64,000 nucleotides of DNA from positions 1 to 64,000 of the forward strand of contig JAYKJI010000046.1 of NCBI GenBank assembly GCA_035285405.1, read 5' to 3'. The DNA comes from Woronichinia sp035285405 (GTDB lineage Bacteria; Cyanobacteriota; Cyanobacteriia; Cyanobacteriales; Microcystaceae). This document shows positions 15,664 to 23,927 of the stretch, piece by piece; within the stretch, counting starts at the first letter, position 1; every line of letters begins with the position of its first letter. The notes beneath the pieces are model-generated. The model was not told the DNA's origin and searched no databases. It was given only the letters and a program-made list of their open reading frames with translations. A program made the position numbers and the translations under genes.

Positions 15664-16908
15664 ATGCCTGAACCGAACAAAAGTTTAAATCTAACGATGT
15701 TTAGAACCCTGCGCCATCGGCAGTTTCTCTGGATGTGGGGTGCTAATCTATTTTCTAATTTTGGGACATCGACCTATGTTTTGGCTATTAATTGGATTGC
15801 GGTTAAAGAACATGGTGGGATTGGTTTAGGGGCAATTACCCTGGCCTATGGTTTATCTCAATTTATTTTTCAATTATTTGGAGGGGTCGTTAGCGATCGC
15901 TTCAATCGCAAAGTCGTATTTGTGATTACCGAAAGTTCCGCATTGATTTTGGCTGTGATTTTAGCCCTATTTGCAACGGATAAATTTTTTCCAATCTGGT
16001 TTCTGGCTCTCATGAATGGCCTGAATGGGGCGATCTCTGCCTTTGACACACCAGCCCGTACCACGCTCATTAATGAATTAGTGCCGGTGGAAGATTTAGT
16101 TCAAGCCCAGCAACTCTATGGATTAGCAGCGAATACAACTTCTATTTTAGGGCCAGCTTTGGGGGGATTATTGTTAAGTTTAGGGGATACCGCGATCGCC
16201 TTTTGGTTTAACGCCTTCAGTTTTATTCCCGTTTTAATCAGTTTATTTTTTATCCATGCCCATCCCAGAGCAAAATCGTCCTCAGGCCCTTCTATCCCGA
16301 TGATCAAAAGTATTGTGGAAGGTCTTGGTTATGTTCGTCACAATGAATCGGTTCGTACCCTAATTTTGTTGATGAGTATTGTCATGATTTTAGGAATGCC
16401 TTACCAAACCCTATTACCGATGTTTGCCCATAAAGTCCTTCATGCGGGATCTTCAGAATTTGCAGCACTCTCTTCTGCGGTCGGTTTAGGAGGTTTTCTC
16501 GGCGCGTTAATGACCACTAATTTAGGCAATAATCCCCAATCAGGACGATGGCTTTTTTATACTAGTCTGATGTTTGGCCTATTTATCTTTTTGTTTGTTG
16601 AATCCCCTGTTATCCATTGGGCTTCTCTATCCGTTTGTTTGGCTGGAGCCTGTAGCGCGATTACCCTTAACCTAGATTCTGGTTTAATTCAATCTCTTTC
16701 TCCCGAAACCTTTCGCGGTAGAATGACCAGTATTTCCGGTTTAAATAAAGGAGCTTTGTCCATTAGTGCAGCTTTAGCAGGCTATGCTTCTCACTTTTTT
16801 GGCATGGTTACGATTCAAATTATTTTTATTATTTTGATGGTAGTTAGTTTGCTCTGGCTCAGTCCTCATTTAAGTAAAATTAATCAAGCGACAGTAATAG
16901 CAGAGTAA
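15664..16908 (+). CDS. MFS transporter (MFS_3/EntS-like)
   Basis: About 414 residues form 11-12 hydrophobic helices with the MFS loop (GGVVSDRFNRKVV) after the second helix and the ALMNGLNGAISAFDTPARTTLINELV segment typical of the MFS_3 drug/siderophore exporter group. It is expected to export a small molecule with proton exchange across the cytoplasmic membrane. The flavoprotein gene starts nine bases after its stop, suggesting a two-gene operon. ATG 15664 follows an in-frame TTG directly upstream, and no clear ribosome site is present. Confidence 0.85.
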   Translation: MPEPNKSLNLTMFRTLRHRQFLWMWGANLFSNFGTSTYVLAINWIAVKEHGGIGLGAITLAYGLSQFIFQLFGGVVSDRFNRKVVFVITESSALILAVILALFATDKFFPIWFLALMNGLNGAISAFDTPARTTLINELVPVEDLVQAQQLYGLAANTTSILGPALGGLLLSLGDTAIAFWFNAFSFIPVLISLFFIHAHPRAKSSSGPSIPMIKSIVEGLGYVRHNESVRTLILLMSIVMILGMPYQTLLPMFAHKVLHAGSSEFAALSSAVGLGGFLGALMTTNLGNNPQSGRWLFYTSLMFGLFIFLFVESPVIHWASLSVCLAGACSAITLNLDSGLIQSLSPETFRGRMTSISGLNKGALSISAALAGYASHFFGMVTIQIIFIILMVVSLLWLSPHLSKINQATVIAE

Positions 16909-16917
16909 GATTCAGCG

Positions 16918-18216
16918 ATGACTTTTAACTACGATTTAGTGATTCTAGGAGCCACCTTAGAAGGTATCTACGCAGCCCAGGCAGCAATTCAATTTCCCGA
17001 TAAACGGATTGCCTTAGTAACCCAGGGATTCTCGCCCCAAGCAGCGATCGCCGCCGCCTCTTTTCGACGGTATTTTTCCTTATTGAGTGGCTCCGATATC
17101 ATGGCTCAAACTGCTCTGGTAGAGGAAAATTTATCCCTATTAGCTGCCCAGGGAGTGGATATTATTCAAGCTCAGGGCATTTTTACCCAGACTCCGACTC
17201 TTGTTTTAGACGTTGAAAATCGGTATTTGCGATCGCCGGCCTACTTATTAGCAATGGGATCGGAACCTGATTTTTCCGAGTTATCACAATTTTCTCAAGC
17301 GAGTTTTCCTAAAGCGATTTGGACAGCGCAAACCCTTAGAAATGGTGCTGATTGGCAAGCGGGAAATCATTGGGTCATTATCGGGGCAACACCGTTAGGA
17401 ATTGAATTGGCCTATCATTTAGCGACTTTAGATAAACAAGTAACTTTGATCACGCATAATTGCCATATTTTGCCCCAGGAGGATCGGGAAGTCGCTCATT
17501 TTTTGCAGTCATCCTTAGAGGCGATCGGCGTTAAAATTTTGCTCAAAACTGATGTGCAGGCTATTCAATCCCAGACAGCACAATTCCAGATGGAAATTCG
17601 AGATCATTTTTTAGAACAAGATTTCTCATTAAATAATATGGATCATATTTTCTGGGCCCAGAAAACCAAAGCAAATTTAGGCGGCTTAAATTTAGCAGAG
17701 ATCGGCGTTCAGTTTAACAAAAATCGTCTGGTTGTTAATTCTCAATTGCAAACTTATCGTCCTGAAATTTATGCTATTGGCACGGCGATCGCCGGTTACG
17801 ATTTGCCCAGTTTAGCTGAATATGAAGCTCGTCTTGTGCTGCAAAATACGCTGATGAGAAAACAAGCGGCTGTTAACTATTATCCCATTCCTGTTTGTGT
17901 GACCGAGGTTCCTCAATTTGCCAGGGTGGGTTTAACCGAAGCCCAGGCGCAAGGGTTTTATGGTAATCAATATCAGGTTAGGCGATCTCGTTTTTCTGTA
18001 TTTTCTGCTCGATCCAACAGTCAAATATCAGGATTTTGTAAGCTTATTTTAGATCCTCAACAAAAAATTACTGGCACTTATCTTATTGGGGATCACGCCA
18101 AAGCTTGGATCAATGTCTTTGCTTTAGCGATCGCCCAAAAACTGCACCTAAATGATCTGCAAAATCTCAATTTACCTGGGTTAAAGTTAACTGAATTCAG
18201 GACAGTCCTAAATTAA
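16918..18216 (+). CDS. FAD/NAD(P)-dependent oxidoreductase without redox cysteines
   Basis: The 432-residue protein has the fold of pyridine nucleotide-disulfide oxidoreductases: an FAD site at the start (DLVILGATLEGIYAA), a NAD(P) site near the middle (HWVIIGATPLGIELAYHLA), the second FAD motif (PEIYAIGTAIAG) and a C-terminal dimerisation domain. The place where the CxxxxC pair normally follows the first helix has no cysteine, so it is not a lipoamide dehydrogenase or mercuric reductase in mechanism. It could be a transhydrogenase-like or uncharacterised reductase. It probably forms an operon with the MFS gene. Its end overlaps the convergent sufE gene by 20 bp. Confidence 0.8.
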   Translation: MTFNYDLVILGATLEGIYAAQAAIQFPDKRIALVTQGFSPQAAIAAASFRRYFSLLSGSDIMAQTALVEENLSLLAAQGVDIIQAQGIFTQTPTLVLDVENRYLRSPAYLLAMGSEPDFSELSQFSQASFPKAIWTAQTLRNGADWQAGNHWVIIGATPLGIELAYHLATLDKQVTLITHNCHILPQEDREVAHFLQSSLEAIGVKILLKTDVQAIQSQTAQFQMEIRDHFLEQDFSLNNMDHIFWAQKTKANLGGLNLAEIGVQFNKNRLVVNSQLQTYRPEIYAIGTAIAGYDLPSLAEYEARLVLQNTLMRKQAAVNYYPIPVCVTEVPQFARVGLTEAQAQGFYGNQYQVRRSRFSVFSARSNSQISGFCKLILDPQQKITGTYLIGDHAKAWINVFALAIAQKLHLNDLQNLNLPGLKLTEFRTVLN

Positions 18217-18622
18217 AAGCCTTTTTTTTCATCAATTGCAGAATATTATAAAAACCATTGGCACGGGAAGGAGTCAGACTGACTTTTAAACCCGTTTCCT
18301 CAATAAAATCAGGACTAATTTGTATAATTTCTTCTGGTGATAACCCATTCAAGCCTTGAATTAGTAGAGCCACTAAGCCCTTCACCAATTGAGCATCGGA
18401 ATCACCTTGATACCAAACTTTACCATCCTCAAGATTGGCCGTGATAAAGACTTGAGAAACACAGCCTTGTACTTTATTTTCAGGGATTTTAGCCTCTTCA
18501 GGCATGGCTTCTAGCTTTTTGGCATACCAGAGCAGTTGTTCGTAACGTTTTTTGGGATCGCTATGGCGTTTAAAGCGTTCAACAATTTTGTCAAGGTTGG
18601 GGGAAAAGGACATCGGAGACAT
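18197..18622 (-). CDS. sufE: Cysteine desulfuration protein SufE
   Basis: The protein of about 141 residues matches SufE: the segment KRYEQLLWYAKKL, the sulfur-accepting cysteine in VQGCVSQVF, and SPSF/LTPSRANGF near the end. SufE takes persulfide sulfur from SufS and passes it to Fe-S cluster assembly, and in cyanobacteria SufE is essential. ATG 18622 is preferred; GTG 18628 and ATG 18613 are also in frame. Confidence 0.92.
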   Translation of the reverse strand: MSPMSFSPNLDKIVERFKRHSDPKKRYEQLLWYAKKLEAMPEEAKIPENKVQGCVSQVFITANLEDGKVWYQGDSDAQLVKGLVALLIQGLNGLSPEEIIQISPDFIEETGLKVSLTPSRANGFYNILQLMKKKAFNLGLS

Positions 18623-18667
18623 AAACACAATGGGTAAAAATTACCAGAGAGATATCATCTTACAAGC

Positions 18668-18712
18668 AATAGCGCGGTCACGAAGTGTGCCTGCGGCATC
18701 GCGTCCGGGAAA
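18668..18712. repeat. GC-rich dispersed-repeat-like segment
   Basis: The stretch around GCGCGGTCACGAAGTGTGCC and TGCGGCATCGCG is much richer in G+C than its surroundings and can form small hairpins (GGTCAC/GTGTGCC, CGCG/CGCG). It resembles short dispersed repeats found between genes in several cyanobacteria, here between mazG and sufE. No second copy was noticed in the window. Confidence 0.3.
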
Positions 18713-18736
18713 ATCAAACTTTTTTAGGGCTGGAGA

Positions 18737-19552
18737 TTAATGGTTAAGTTGTTTTTTTGCTTGCTGCCAAAGGCTTTCCAGTTCTGCCAAGCTATAGGTG
18801 TCTAGGGGGCGATCGCAGTAGTTTTCCATTAAAGTGAGGCGTTGAATAAAACGTTGATGGGTTCCCTGAAGAGCTTCAGAAGGATCAAGATCATACCAAC
18901 GAGCCAGGTTAATGACAGTAAAAAGTAAATCCCCTAATTCGGCTTGCTGATGGGCTTGATCATCGGTTTGTAAAGCCGCTCGAAATTCAGCCAATTCTTC
19001 TTCAAATTTGTCCCAAACCCCTGCAATATTTTCCCATTCAAAACCCACCGCCGCCGCTTTTTTGGCAATTTTAGTTCCCGCCACGAGAGGAGGCAAGGTT
19101 TGGTTATAGCGTTCTAATTTTAAACTGAGACGTTGTGGGCTATCAGCATCTAAGCCTTTTTCTGTGGCTTTAATTTTTTCCCAATTTTCCCGTACCATTT
19201 CTACATTTTCCACCGTTACCTCTCCAAATATATGGGGATGGCGACGAATGAGTTTTTCCGCAATTCCTTGCGCCACTTCTTGTAAGCTAAAATAATCGTT
19301 ATCCTGGGCAATTTGTGCCTGTAAAATGACCTGTAAAAGTAAATCGCCCAATTCCTCAGCGATCGCTTTTTGCTCTCCTGTTTTAATGGCATGGACAACT
19401 TCATAGGCTTCTTCAATCACGTAGGGGATTAGGCTCTCTTGAGTTTGGGCCAAATCCCAGGGACAACCACCATCCGGCGATCGCAGTTTAGCGACCACTT
19501 GAATGAGATGATCGAGGGATTGTAAAATTGCCTGGCTAGGGTTAGAAGACAT
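18737..19552 (-). CDS. mazG: Nucleoside triphosphate pyrophosphohydrolase MazG
   Basis: The 271-residue protein has two MazG helical units. The first shows CPWDLAQTQESLIPYVIEEAYEV with the EExxE-type metal site and ELGDLLLQV; the second shows FEEELAEFRAAL and ELGDLLFTVINLARW. Two units in about 270 residues is the usual bacterial MazG. It hydrolyses NTPs to NMP and pyrophosphate, a house-cleaning or ppGpp-related role. The gene lies 50 bp after rsmI on the same strand. Confidence 0.95.
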   Translation of the reverse strand: MSSNPSQAILQSLDHLIQVVAKLRSPDGGCPWDLAQTQESLIPYVIEEAYEVVHAIKTGEQKAIAEELGDLLLQVILQAQIAQDNDYFSLQEVAQGIAEKLIRRHPHIFGEVTVENVEMVRENWEKIKATEKGLDADSPQRLSLKLERYNQTLPPLVAGTKIAKKAAAVGFEWENIAGVWDKFEEELAEFRAALQTDDQAHQQAELGDLLFTVINLARWYDLDPSEALQGTHQRFIQRLTLMENYCDRPLDTYSLAELESLWQQAKKQLNH

Positions 19553-19602
19553 GATTAGGGAATAGGGAATAGTTGATAGGGAATAGGGGGAAATGAAAGA
19601 AT

Positions 19603-20454
19603 TTAAGGGTTAGGAACGTCTAAATTTAAGGTTAATTGATAAAGTTGACGGCGGGGTAATTGGGTGAGTTCAGCTAAATGACGGCTGGCTTGGGAGCGAC
19701 TCATACCCTGGGCAATTAATTGGGCCAACTCTGCTTTTAAAATTGACTCTGAAGGTGGAAGATTCTCATTTTCAGATTGGCCCGCTACAACTAGGGTAAA
19801 TTCCCCCTTCGGTTGCATGGTATTTTGATAATAATCAACCGCTTCTCCCAGATTACCATACCAGAATTCTTCGTGAAATTTCGTTAATTCTCGACCTGTC
19901 ACCACTAAACGATTGGTTCCTAAGATTAATTTTAAATCTATTAAGGTTTCTAACAAACGATGGGGAGCTTCATAAAATAATAAAGTACGGGTTTCTGTTG
20001 CCAACTGTTCCAGGCGATCGCGTCTTTCTTTTCCTTTTGTGGGCAAAAATCCTTCAAAAATAAAGCGATCTGTTGGTAGGCCAGAAGCCACTAGAGCCGT
20101 AATTAAAGCCGTCACCCCAGGAATGGGAATCACTTCAATTTTTTGACCTAAACAGGCTTGCACTAATTCATAGCCTGGATCGGAAATACCAGGCATTCCT
20201 GCGTCACTGACTAAGGCTAGATTTCTCCCCTGGGTTAGATAATCTAACAGAGTTTCTAGGCGAGATTGGTGACTGTGATCATGATAACTAATTTGAGGGG
20301 TTTTAATTTGAAAATGTTGTAATAATTTGCCCGTATGTCGAGTATCTTCCGCCGCAATTAGATCTACCTGATTTAAGGTTTTAATGGCTCGAAAAGTCAT
20401 ATCTTCTAAATTACCAATGGGAGTTCCGACGAGATAAAGTTTACCTGATGACAT
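19603..20454 (-). CDS. rsmI: 16S rRNA 2'-O-ribose C1402 methyltransferase RsmI
   Basis: The 283-residue protein begins with GKLYLVGTPIGNLEDMTFRA and contains AAEDTRHTGKLL and VSDAGMPGISDPGYELV, the hallmark motifs of RsmI in the tetrapyrrole methylase fold. It methylates C1402 of 16S rRNA with S-adenosylmethionine. A C-terminal helix-turn-helix-like part (MSRSQASRHLAELTQLPRRQLY) is normal for the family. Confidence 0.96.
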   Translation of the reverse strand: MSSGKLYLVGTPIGNLEDMTFRAIKTLNQVDLIAAEDTRHTGKLLQHFQIKTPQISYHDHSHQSRLETLLDYLTQGRNLALVSDAGMPGISDPGYELVQACLGQKIEVIPIPGVTALITALVASGLPTDRFIFEGFLPTKGKERRDRLEQLATETRTLLFYEAPHRLLETLIDLKLILGTNRLVVTGRELTKFHEEFWYGNLGEAVDYYQNTMQPKGEFTLVVAGQSENENLPPSESILKAELAQLIAQGMSRSQASRHLAELTQLPRRQLYQLTLNLDVPNP

Positions 20455-20547
20455 GAATAAAGATGAAGTTAATAATTAAATTTTTAAGGTTATCAAGAGT
20501 TGTTTAAGTAGCGGGTTACAGTTAAACTAAAGATAGATTTTGCCATC

Positions 20548-20774
20548 GATCCCCCCTGCCCACCTTGATAAGGCTACTGTGTACACACATCTATTCGCAA
20601 ATCTTATTTTGCCCCCCCAGCCCCCCAACTTTTGGGGGAGAACGATCTCTTGAACTGGTTTAAAGTCCCCCAGAATTGGGGGATTTAGGGGGATTAAAAG
20701 TCTCGAAGTCAAAACCCAAGACTTGTGTGTACCCAGCAGCTTGATAAGGGGGGTGTCCACAGGACGGGGGGATC
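20548..20774. mobile_element. Foldback / MITE-like element with G+C-rich hairpins
   Basis: The 227-bp stretch is bounded by GATCCCCCC (20548-20556) and GGGGGGATC (20766-20774). A second pair of inverted repeats lies inside: CTACTGTGTACACACA near the left end matches the complement of the right end (CTGCTGGGTACACACA) at 14 of 16. The centre has two further hairpins, CCCCCAA/TTGGGGG and CCCCCAGAATTGGGGG. There is no coding potential. The nested inverted ends without a transposase suggest a miniature transposable element. It fills most of the 378-bp gap between rsmI and the next lipoprotein gene. Confidence 0.6.
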
Positions 20775-20832
20775 TTATACATTTTAAAACTCATCTACTT
20801 ACACTCTAAGTTTATTATCTATCAGAAATAGA

Positions 20833-21876
20833 TTACCGATGAACATAGCCAAAAGGACGCGCCAACGGCTCGCCAATGAATACGCCTTGACCTGGCCAGG
20901 CAACACTTTTCCAGTAACTTTCTAGTAGGGTACTGCCATTCAGATAGGATTGAATCACAATAGCAGGATGGGGAAATTTTTGCGGAAAATTACAGGGTTC
21001 TACTACTGCTCCATAACTTCCCGTTGCTCCAGCCTCTAACCATCGTAAACTACTCATTTGACTACTATCGGTAAGTTGGCCGCCTAAGGAGGTTAAATGA
21101 TCGGCGATCGCGCCTGGACGGAAACGCAGGGTATTTAATTTTTCAACTTTTTCTAACCCAGTAAAATAAAACATCACATCGGTTTTGTTCTCTAGCACAT
21201 TACCTTTAATCTCTTTAATATCAAAACGAAAAGGCATCAAGTTAGTAATTAAACGATAAAATTGCGATCGCACATTACGAGCTTTATCCGTTGTATTGAG
21301 AAGATAGGCCGTTCCAGTGGGAAAAGTTTCATCCGCCGCTACACCGCGATCAATTAATTGTTTTGCCTGTTCAAAATTGGTGGCCGCTAACATGATCGTT
21401 GGACGGATTTTTAGGTCTTCGTAGGGATGAATGGTTGCTTGATTAAAAAAGGGATTGACGGCGGTTGGATTGCAACCATTAGCACAAAAAGCCGGATTAA
21501 ACCCAAAGGCAAAAGCACTAGTAATGGACATACAACCGACTCGATAGGAAGCCGCCCAGGTTAAGGCATAACCTTCAACCATACTAGGGGTCTGAGCATC
21601 AACCGTCGCTTTTAATTCCTTAAATGTTTCTAGAGTTAGAGCCGTTTGTTGAGGTGGAAAGGAAATTTTAATAATATTACGAGCAGCAATCCGACGTTTT
21701 CGTTGATAATATTCTCCAATTTGCACACTCATAGGATCGGCTTCATTGACAATAACGGCCAAATTTTTAGCGGTAAATTGAGTAGGAGGAGAAACTTGGC
21801 GGCTAATCCAATCGCAACCACTTAAGTTAAGCAAGCAAAAACCCAGTAAGGGAATTTTGAGAAAATCATCTAACAT
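20833..21876 (-). CDS. TIGR03790-family lipoprotein, function unknown
   Basis: The 347-residue protein has a lipoprotein signal (LGFCLLNLSGC, cut before Cys 21). It continues with the pattern AVIVNEADPMSVQIGEYYQRKRRIAARNIIKI, typical of the TIGR03790 family, in which a V-N-x-x-x-P-x-S-x-x-I-x-x-Y-Y start is usual. Later segments include GYALTWAASYRVGC and a C-terminal GATGSYGAVVEPC with aromatic residues. It is expected to be tethered outside the cytoplasmic membrane. No enzymatic role is known to me for this family. Confidence 0.7.
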   Translation of the reverse strand: MLDDFLKIPLLGFCLLNLSGCDWISRQVSPPTQFTAKNLAVIVNEADPMSVQIGEYYQRKRRIAARNIIKISFPPQQTALTLETFKELKATVDAQTPSMVEGYALTWAASYRVGCMSITSAFAFGFNPAFCANGCNPTAVNPFFNQATIHPYEDLKIRPTIMLAATNFEQAKQLIDRGVAADETFPTGTAYLLNTTDKARNVRSQFYRLITNLMPFRFDIKEIKGNVLENKTDVMFYFTGLEKVEKLNTLRFRPGAIADHLTSLGGQLTDSSQMSSLRWLEAGATGSYGAVVEPCNFPQKFPHPAIVIQSYLNGSTLLESYWKSVAWPGQGVFIGEPLARPFGYVHR

Positions 21877-22033
21877 AAAATCTGCTTAAGCTGTTCGTCA
21901 TCTAAAACACATACCGGCAAGGAGCTTAAGCTGCTTTTTATAAAGCTTTCAGAATAGGTCATTATGGGATCTAAAAGCACGACAGCTTAATATTTTCGCG
22001 CTTAATCATCTTAATTTTAGAGAGCCAGAAAAT

Positions 22034-22309
22034 TTATTTAGTGTGATGATTGTGGCCATGGCTGGGACAGGGGGGAGCAGAAATAGAGCGATCTAACCAA
22101 CCCTCAGCTTGTTTAATATGGTTGAGAGCTTCTTCGGGGTGATCATTCAGTAAATAGACGATCGCCGCCGCTAGATCCTGACTGGCTTGAGCTTTACGGT
22201 TGGCTTTGAGTCGATGCCAATCCTGGGGAGAAATGACTAAACGTTCGGCAAGGGCTTGGGCGAGAGCAAGGGTGCTCAGATCGGTGGCAATGGTGGTGGG
22301 AAGAGGCAT
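22034..22309 (-). CDS. Small conserved cyanobacterial protein with His-rich tail
   Basis: The 91-residue protein is mostly helical (residues 9-70), with NDHPEEALNHIKQAEGWLDRSI resembling a TPR-like helix pair. The tail (CPSHGHNHHTK) could bind metal. It seems to belong to a small cyanobacteria-specific family, perhaps DUF6439, but I cannot name a function. It is 21 bp downstream of the DUF4340-like gene on the same strand, so they are probably cotranscribed. Confidence 0.6.
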   Translation of the reverse strand: MPLPTTIATDLSTLALAQALAERLVISPQDWHRLKANRKAQASQDLAAAIVYLLNDHPEEALNHIKQAEGWLDRSISAPPCPSHGHNHHTK

Positions 22310-22330
22310 GGGTTTTAAGGAGGAACAGGG

Positions 22331-22972
22331 TTAATCTTGGGGAGACTGGGGAGATTGAGCGGTGGGGGGAGATTGGGGGGACTGGGAAGATTGGGCTGGA
22401 TTGGGTTGGGAGCTATCGGCTTTGCGCCAATTTTGGGGCGATCGCAGGATGAGATCTTGAAAGGTTCTGGAGACTAAACTGATTTTTACCTGGCTGGTTG
22501 GTGGATCGGGTGGATCGACGATGGCATAGAGGGAATCACCTTTAAAATCAGCATCACCGAGCAGCAGATAATGGGTTTTGCCATTCTTGAGTTGGATGAT
22601 CAGTTTGCCTTGAGGGTTTAATAAACCATATTCCTGCAACTTCTTGGCATCAGTTGTAAAGTCACGATCGCTTTGACTATCCACTAACAGATTACTCAAA
22701 AAACTGACAGCCGGTTCACTGACTTCCACGGGTGTTGGCTGATCCATTTTCCAGGTCGGTTTAGCCTCGGAACCTCGGTACAGTTTTAAGATTTGACCTT
22801 TATGATCAATGGCGATCGCCTGAATAGCATCGGAAGTAAAATCAAAATGTTTCGTCGTGGTTGCGATCAGTGGTGGAGCAGCATTCCGTTGCATCTCCTG
22901 AAAAGTCACTCCCCCTGCCAGCAAAATTGCCATACCGCTTAGGATTAAGGTCGTTTTGGGCAATTTGAACAT
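22331..22972 (-). CDS. DUF4340-like exported or anchored protein
   Basis: The 213-residue protein has an N-terminal membrane helix (TLILSGMAILLAGGVTF) and a DUF4340-type domain (HFDFTSDAIQAIAIDHKGQ, LLVDSQSDRDFTTDAKKLQEYGLLNPQ, GKTHYLLLGD). Such domains occur next to ABC transporter/gliding-type proteins and on their own in cyanobacteria; the role is unknown. The last 30 residues are a low-complexity repeat of Ser-Pro-Gln. The neighbour upstream is an NTF2-like exported protein with a gap of 22 bp, suggesting a three-gene operon. Confidence 0.65.
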   Translation of the reverse strand: MFKLPKTTLILSGMAILLAGGVTFQEMQRNAAPPLIATTTKHFDFTSDAIQAIAIDHKGQILKLYRGSEAKPTWKMDQPTPVEVSEPAVSFLSNLLVDSQSDRDFTTDAKKLQEYGLLNPQGKLIIQLKNGKTHYLLLGDADFKGDSLYAIVDPPDPPTSQVKISLVSRTFQDLILRSPQNWRKADSSQPNPAQSSQSPQSPPTAQSPQSPQD

Positions 22973-22994
22973 TCAATCTCCTTCTTCCTTTGAC

Positions 22995-23807
22995 TTACTT
23001 TTCTACCCGTAGGCGTTGAGTCACCAAGGTAACACCATCAGCACTGACAAGCAGGGCAGATAGCCAACGATCTTCAGGTTTAGCCGGAGCCTTGGCTCGT
23101 TTGAATAAACCGCCAGATTGCAACAGTTCTAAATTGAGATTGACGGGATTGAGATAACTGGCTTTGTCAATATCCTGGGTAAAGGCTGTTCCGGCCAATA
23201 AATTATTGCCAATCGGTTCACGCAAGATAATGTCAAAATCAAACTCCTGATTCGGTCTAACCATTTCGGGTAAACGCACATCGACTTCAGGGGGATTCGC
23301 GCCAGAGGTAAGGGTCATTTTCTCGCTGAGGATCTCCTGACGCAGTAGTTTATCTCCCTGAAACACTTGACGGGATTCCACTACCCCCCGAAATTTAGCG
23401 GGCATTCCCTGCCATTGACTCGTCGCTTCCATTTTGGTTACGGTTTGGGCCACCAGTGTATCACCATCTTTTTCCCATGACTTTAATTGAGTACTATACG
23501 TCAGATCAGGATAACGTTTCCACAGGGATTGTAGGGCTGCCTCAAAGGTTGAATAGTCAATGCCATCACTGGTGGTAAAGTTGGGGCTATACAGTTGTTT
23601 TAACGGCTCAAGATTGTGTTGATTGGCAGTCGCATCAATTTTACTAATGGCGGTAGTTAACTGAGGGGGGGCACTACTGGGTTCAGCCGCTTGTAAACGA
23701 TGGGCAACCGTCAAGGTTATACCGAAACTTAACAAAAAAGCCAGCGATCGCTTTCTCATTTGAGGAAAAGATAATGCGAGGCTGCCCGAAAACTGAAGTG
23801 GTATCAT
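22995..23807 (-). CDS. NTF2-like exported protein
   Basis: The 270-residue protein has a signal peptide (RKRSLAFLLSFGITLTVAHRLQAA) and then an NTF2/SnoaL-like domain (residues about 47-150; LEPLKQLYSPNFTTSDGIDYSTFEAALQ pattern), followed by a beta-rich C-terminal part. NTF2-like domains are small binding pockets with many roles, so no function is assigned. A second ATG at 23759 (MRKRSLA) gives a more regular signal peptide and may be the true start. It heads the group with the DUF4340-like gene. Confidence 0.6.
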   Translation of the reverse strand: MIPLQFSGSLALSFPQMRKRSLAFLLSFGITLTVAHRLQAAEPSSAPPQLTTAISKIDATANQHNLEPLKQLYSPNFTTSDGIDYSTFEAALQSLWKRYPDLTYSTQLKSWEKDGDTLVAQTVTKMEATSQWQGMPAKFRGVVESRQVFQGDKLLRQEILSEKMTLTSGANPPEVDVRLPEMVRPNQEFDFDIILREPIGNNLLAGTAFTQDIDKASYLNPVNLNLELLQSGGLFKRAKAPAKPEDRWLSALLVSADGVTLVTQRLRVEK

Positions 23808-23927
23808 GAAAAGCTCTGTTGAGTAACAAACGGTTGAATAGCCCGCGAGAGATCAATCCTTGGATTTAACCCCCACAAGCTATATTATGGCTCTGCCCTT
23901 GACAACTGACAAACAAGTTTTGCAAGC

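Noticed and set aside
20590..20700. CRISPR-like array from repeated CCCCC/GGGGG blocks
   Set aside because: There are no regularly spaced direct repeats with unique spacers; the blocks are hairpin arms.
20527..20760. 77-codon frame on the minus strand
   Set aside because: It lies wholly inside the foldback element and consists of translated hairpin sequence.
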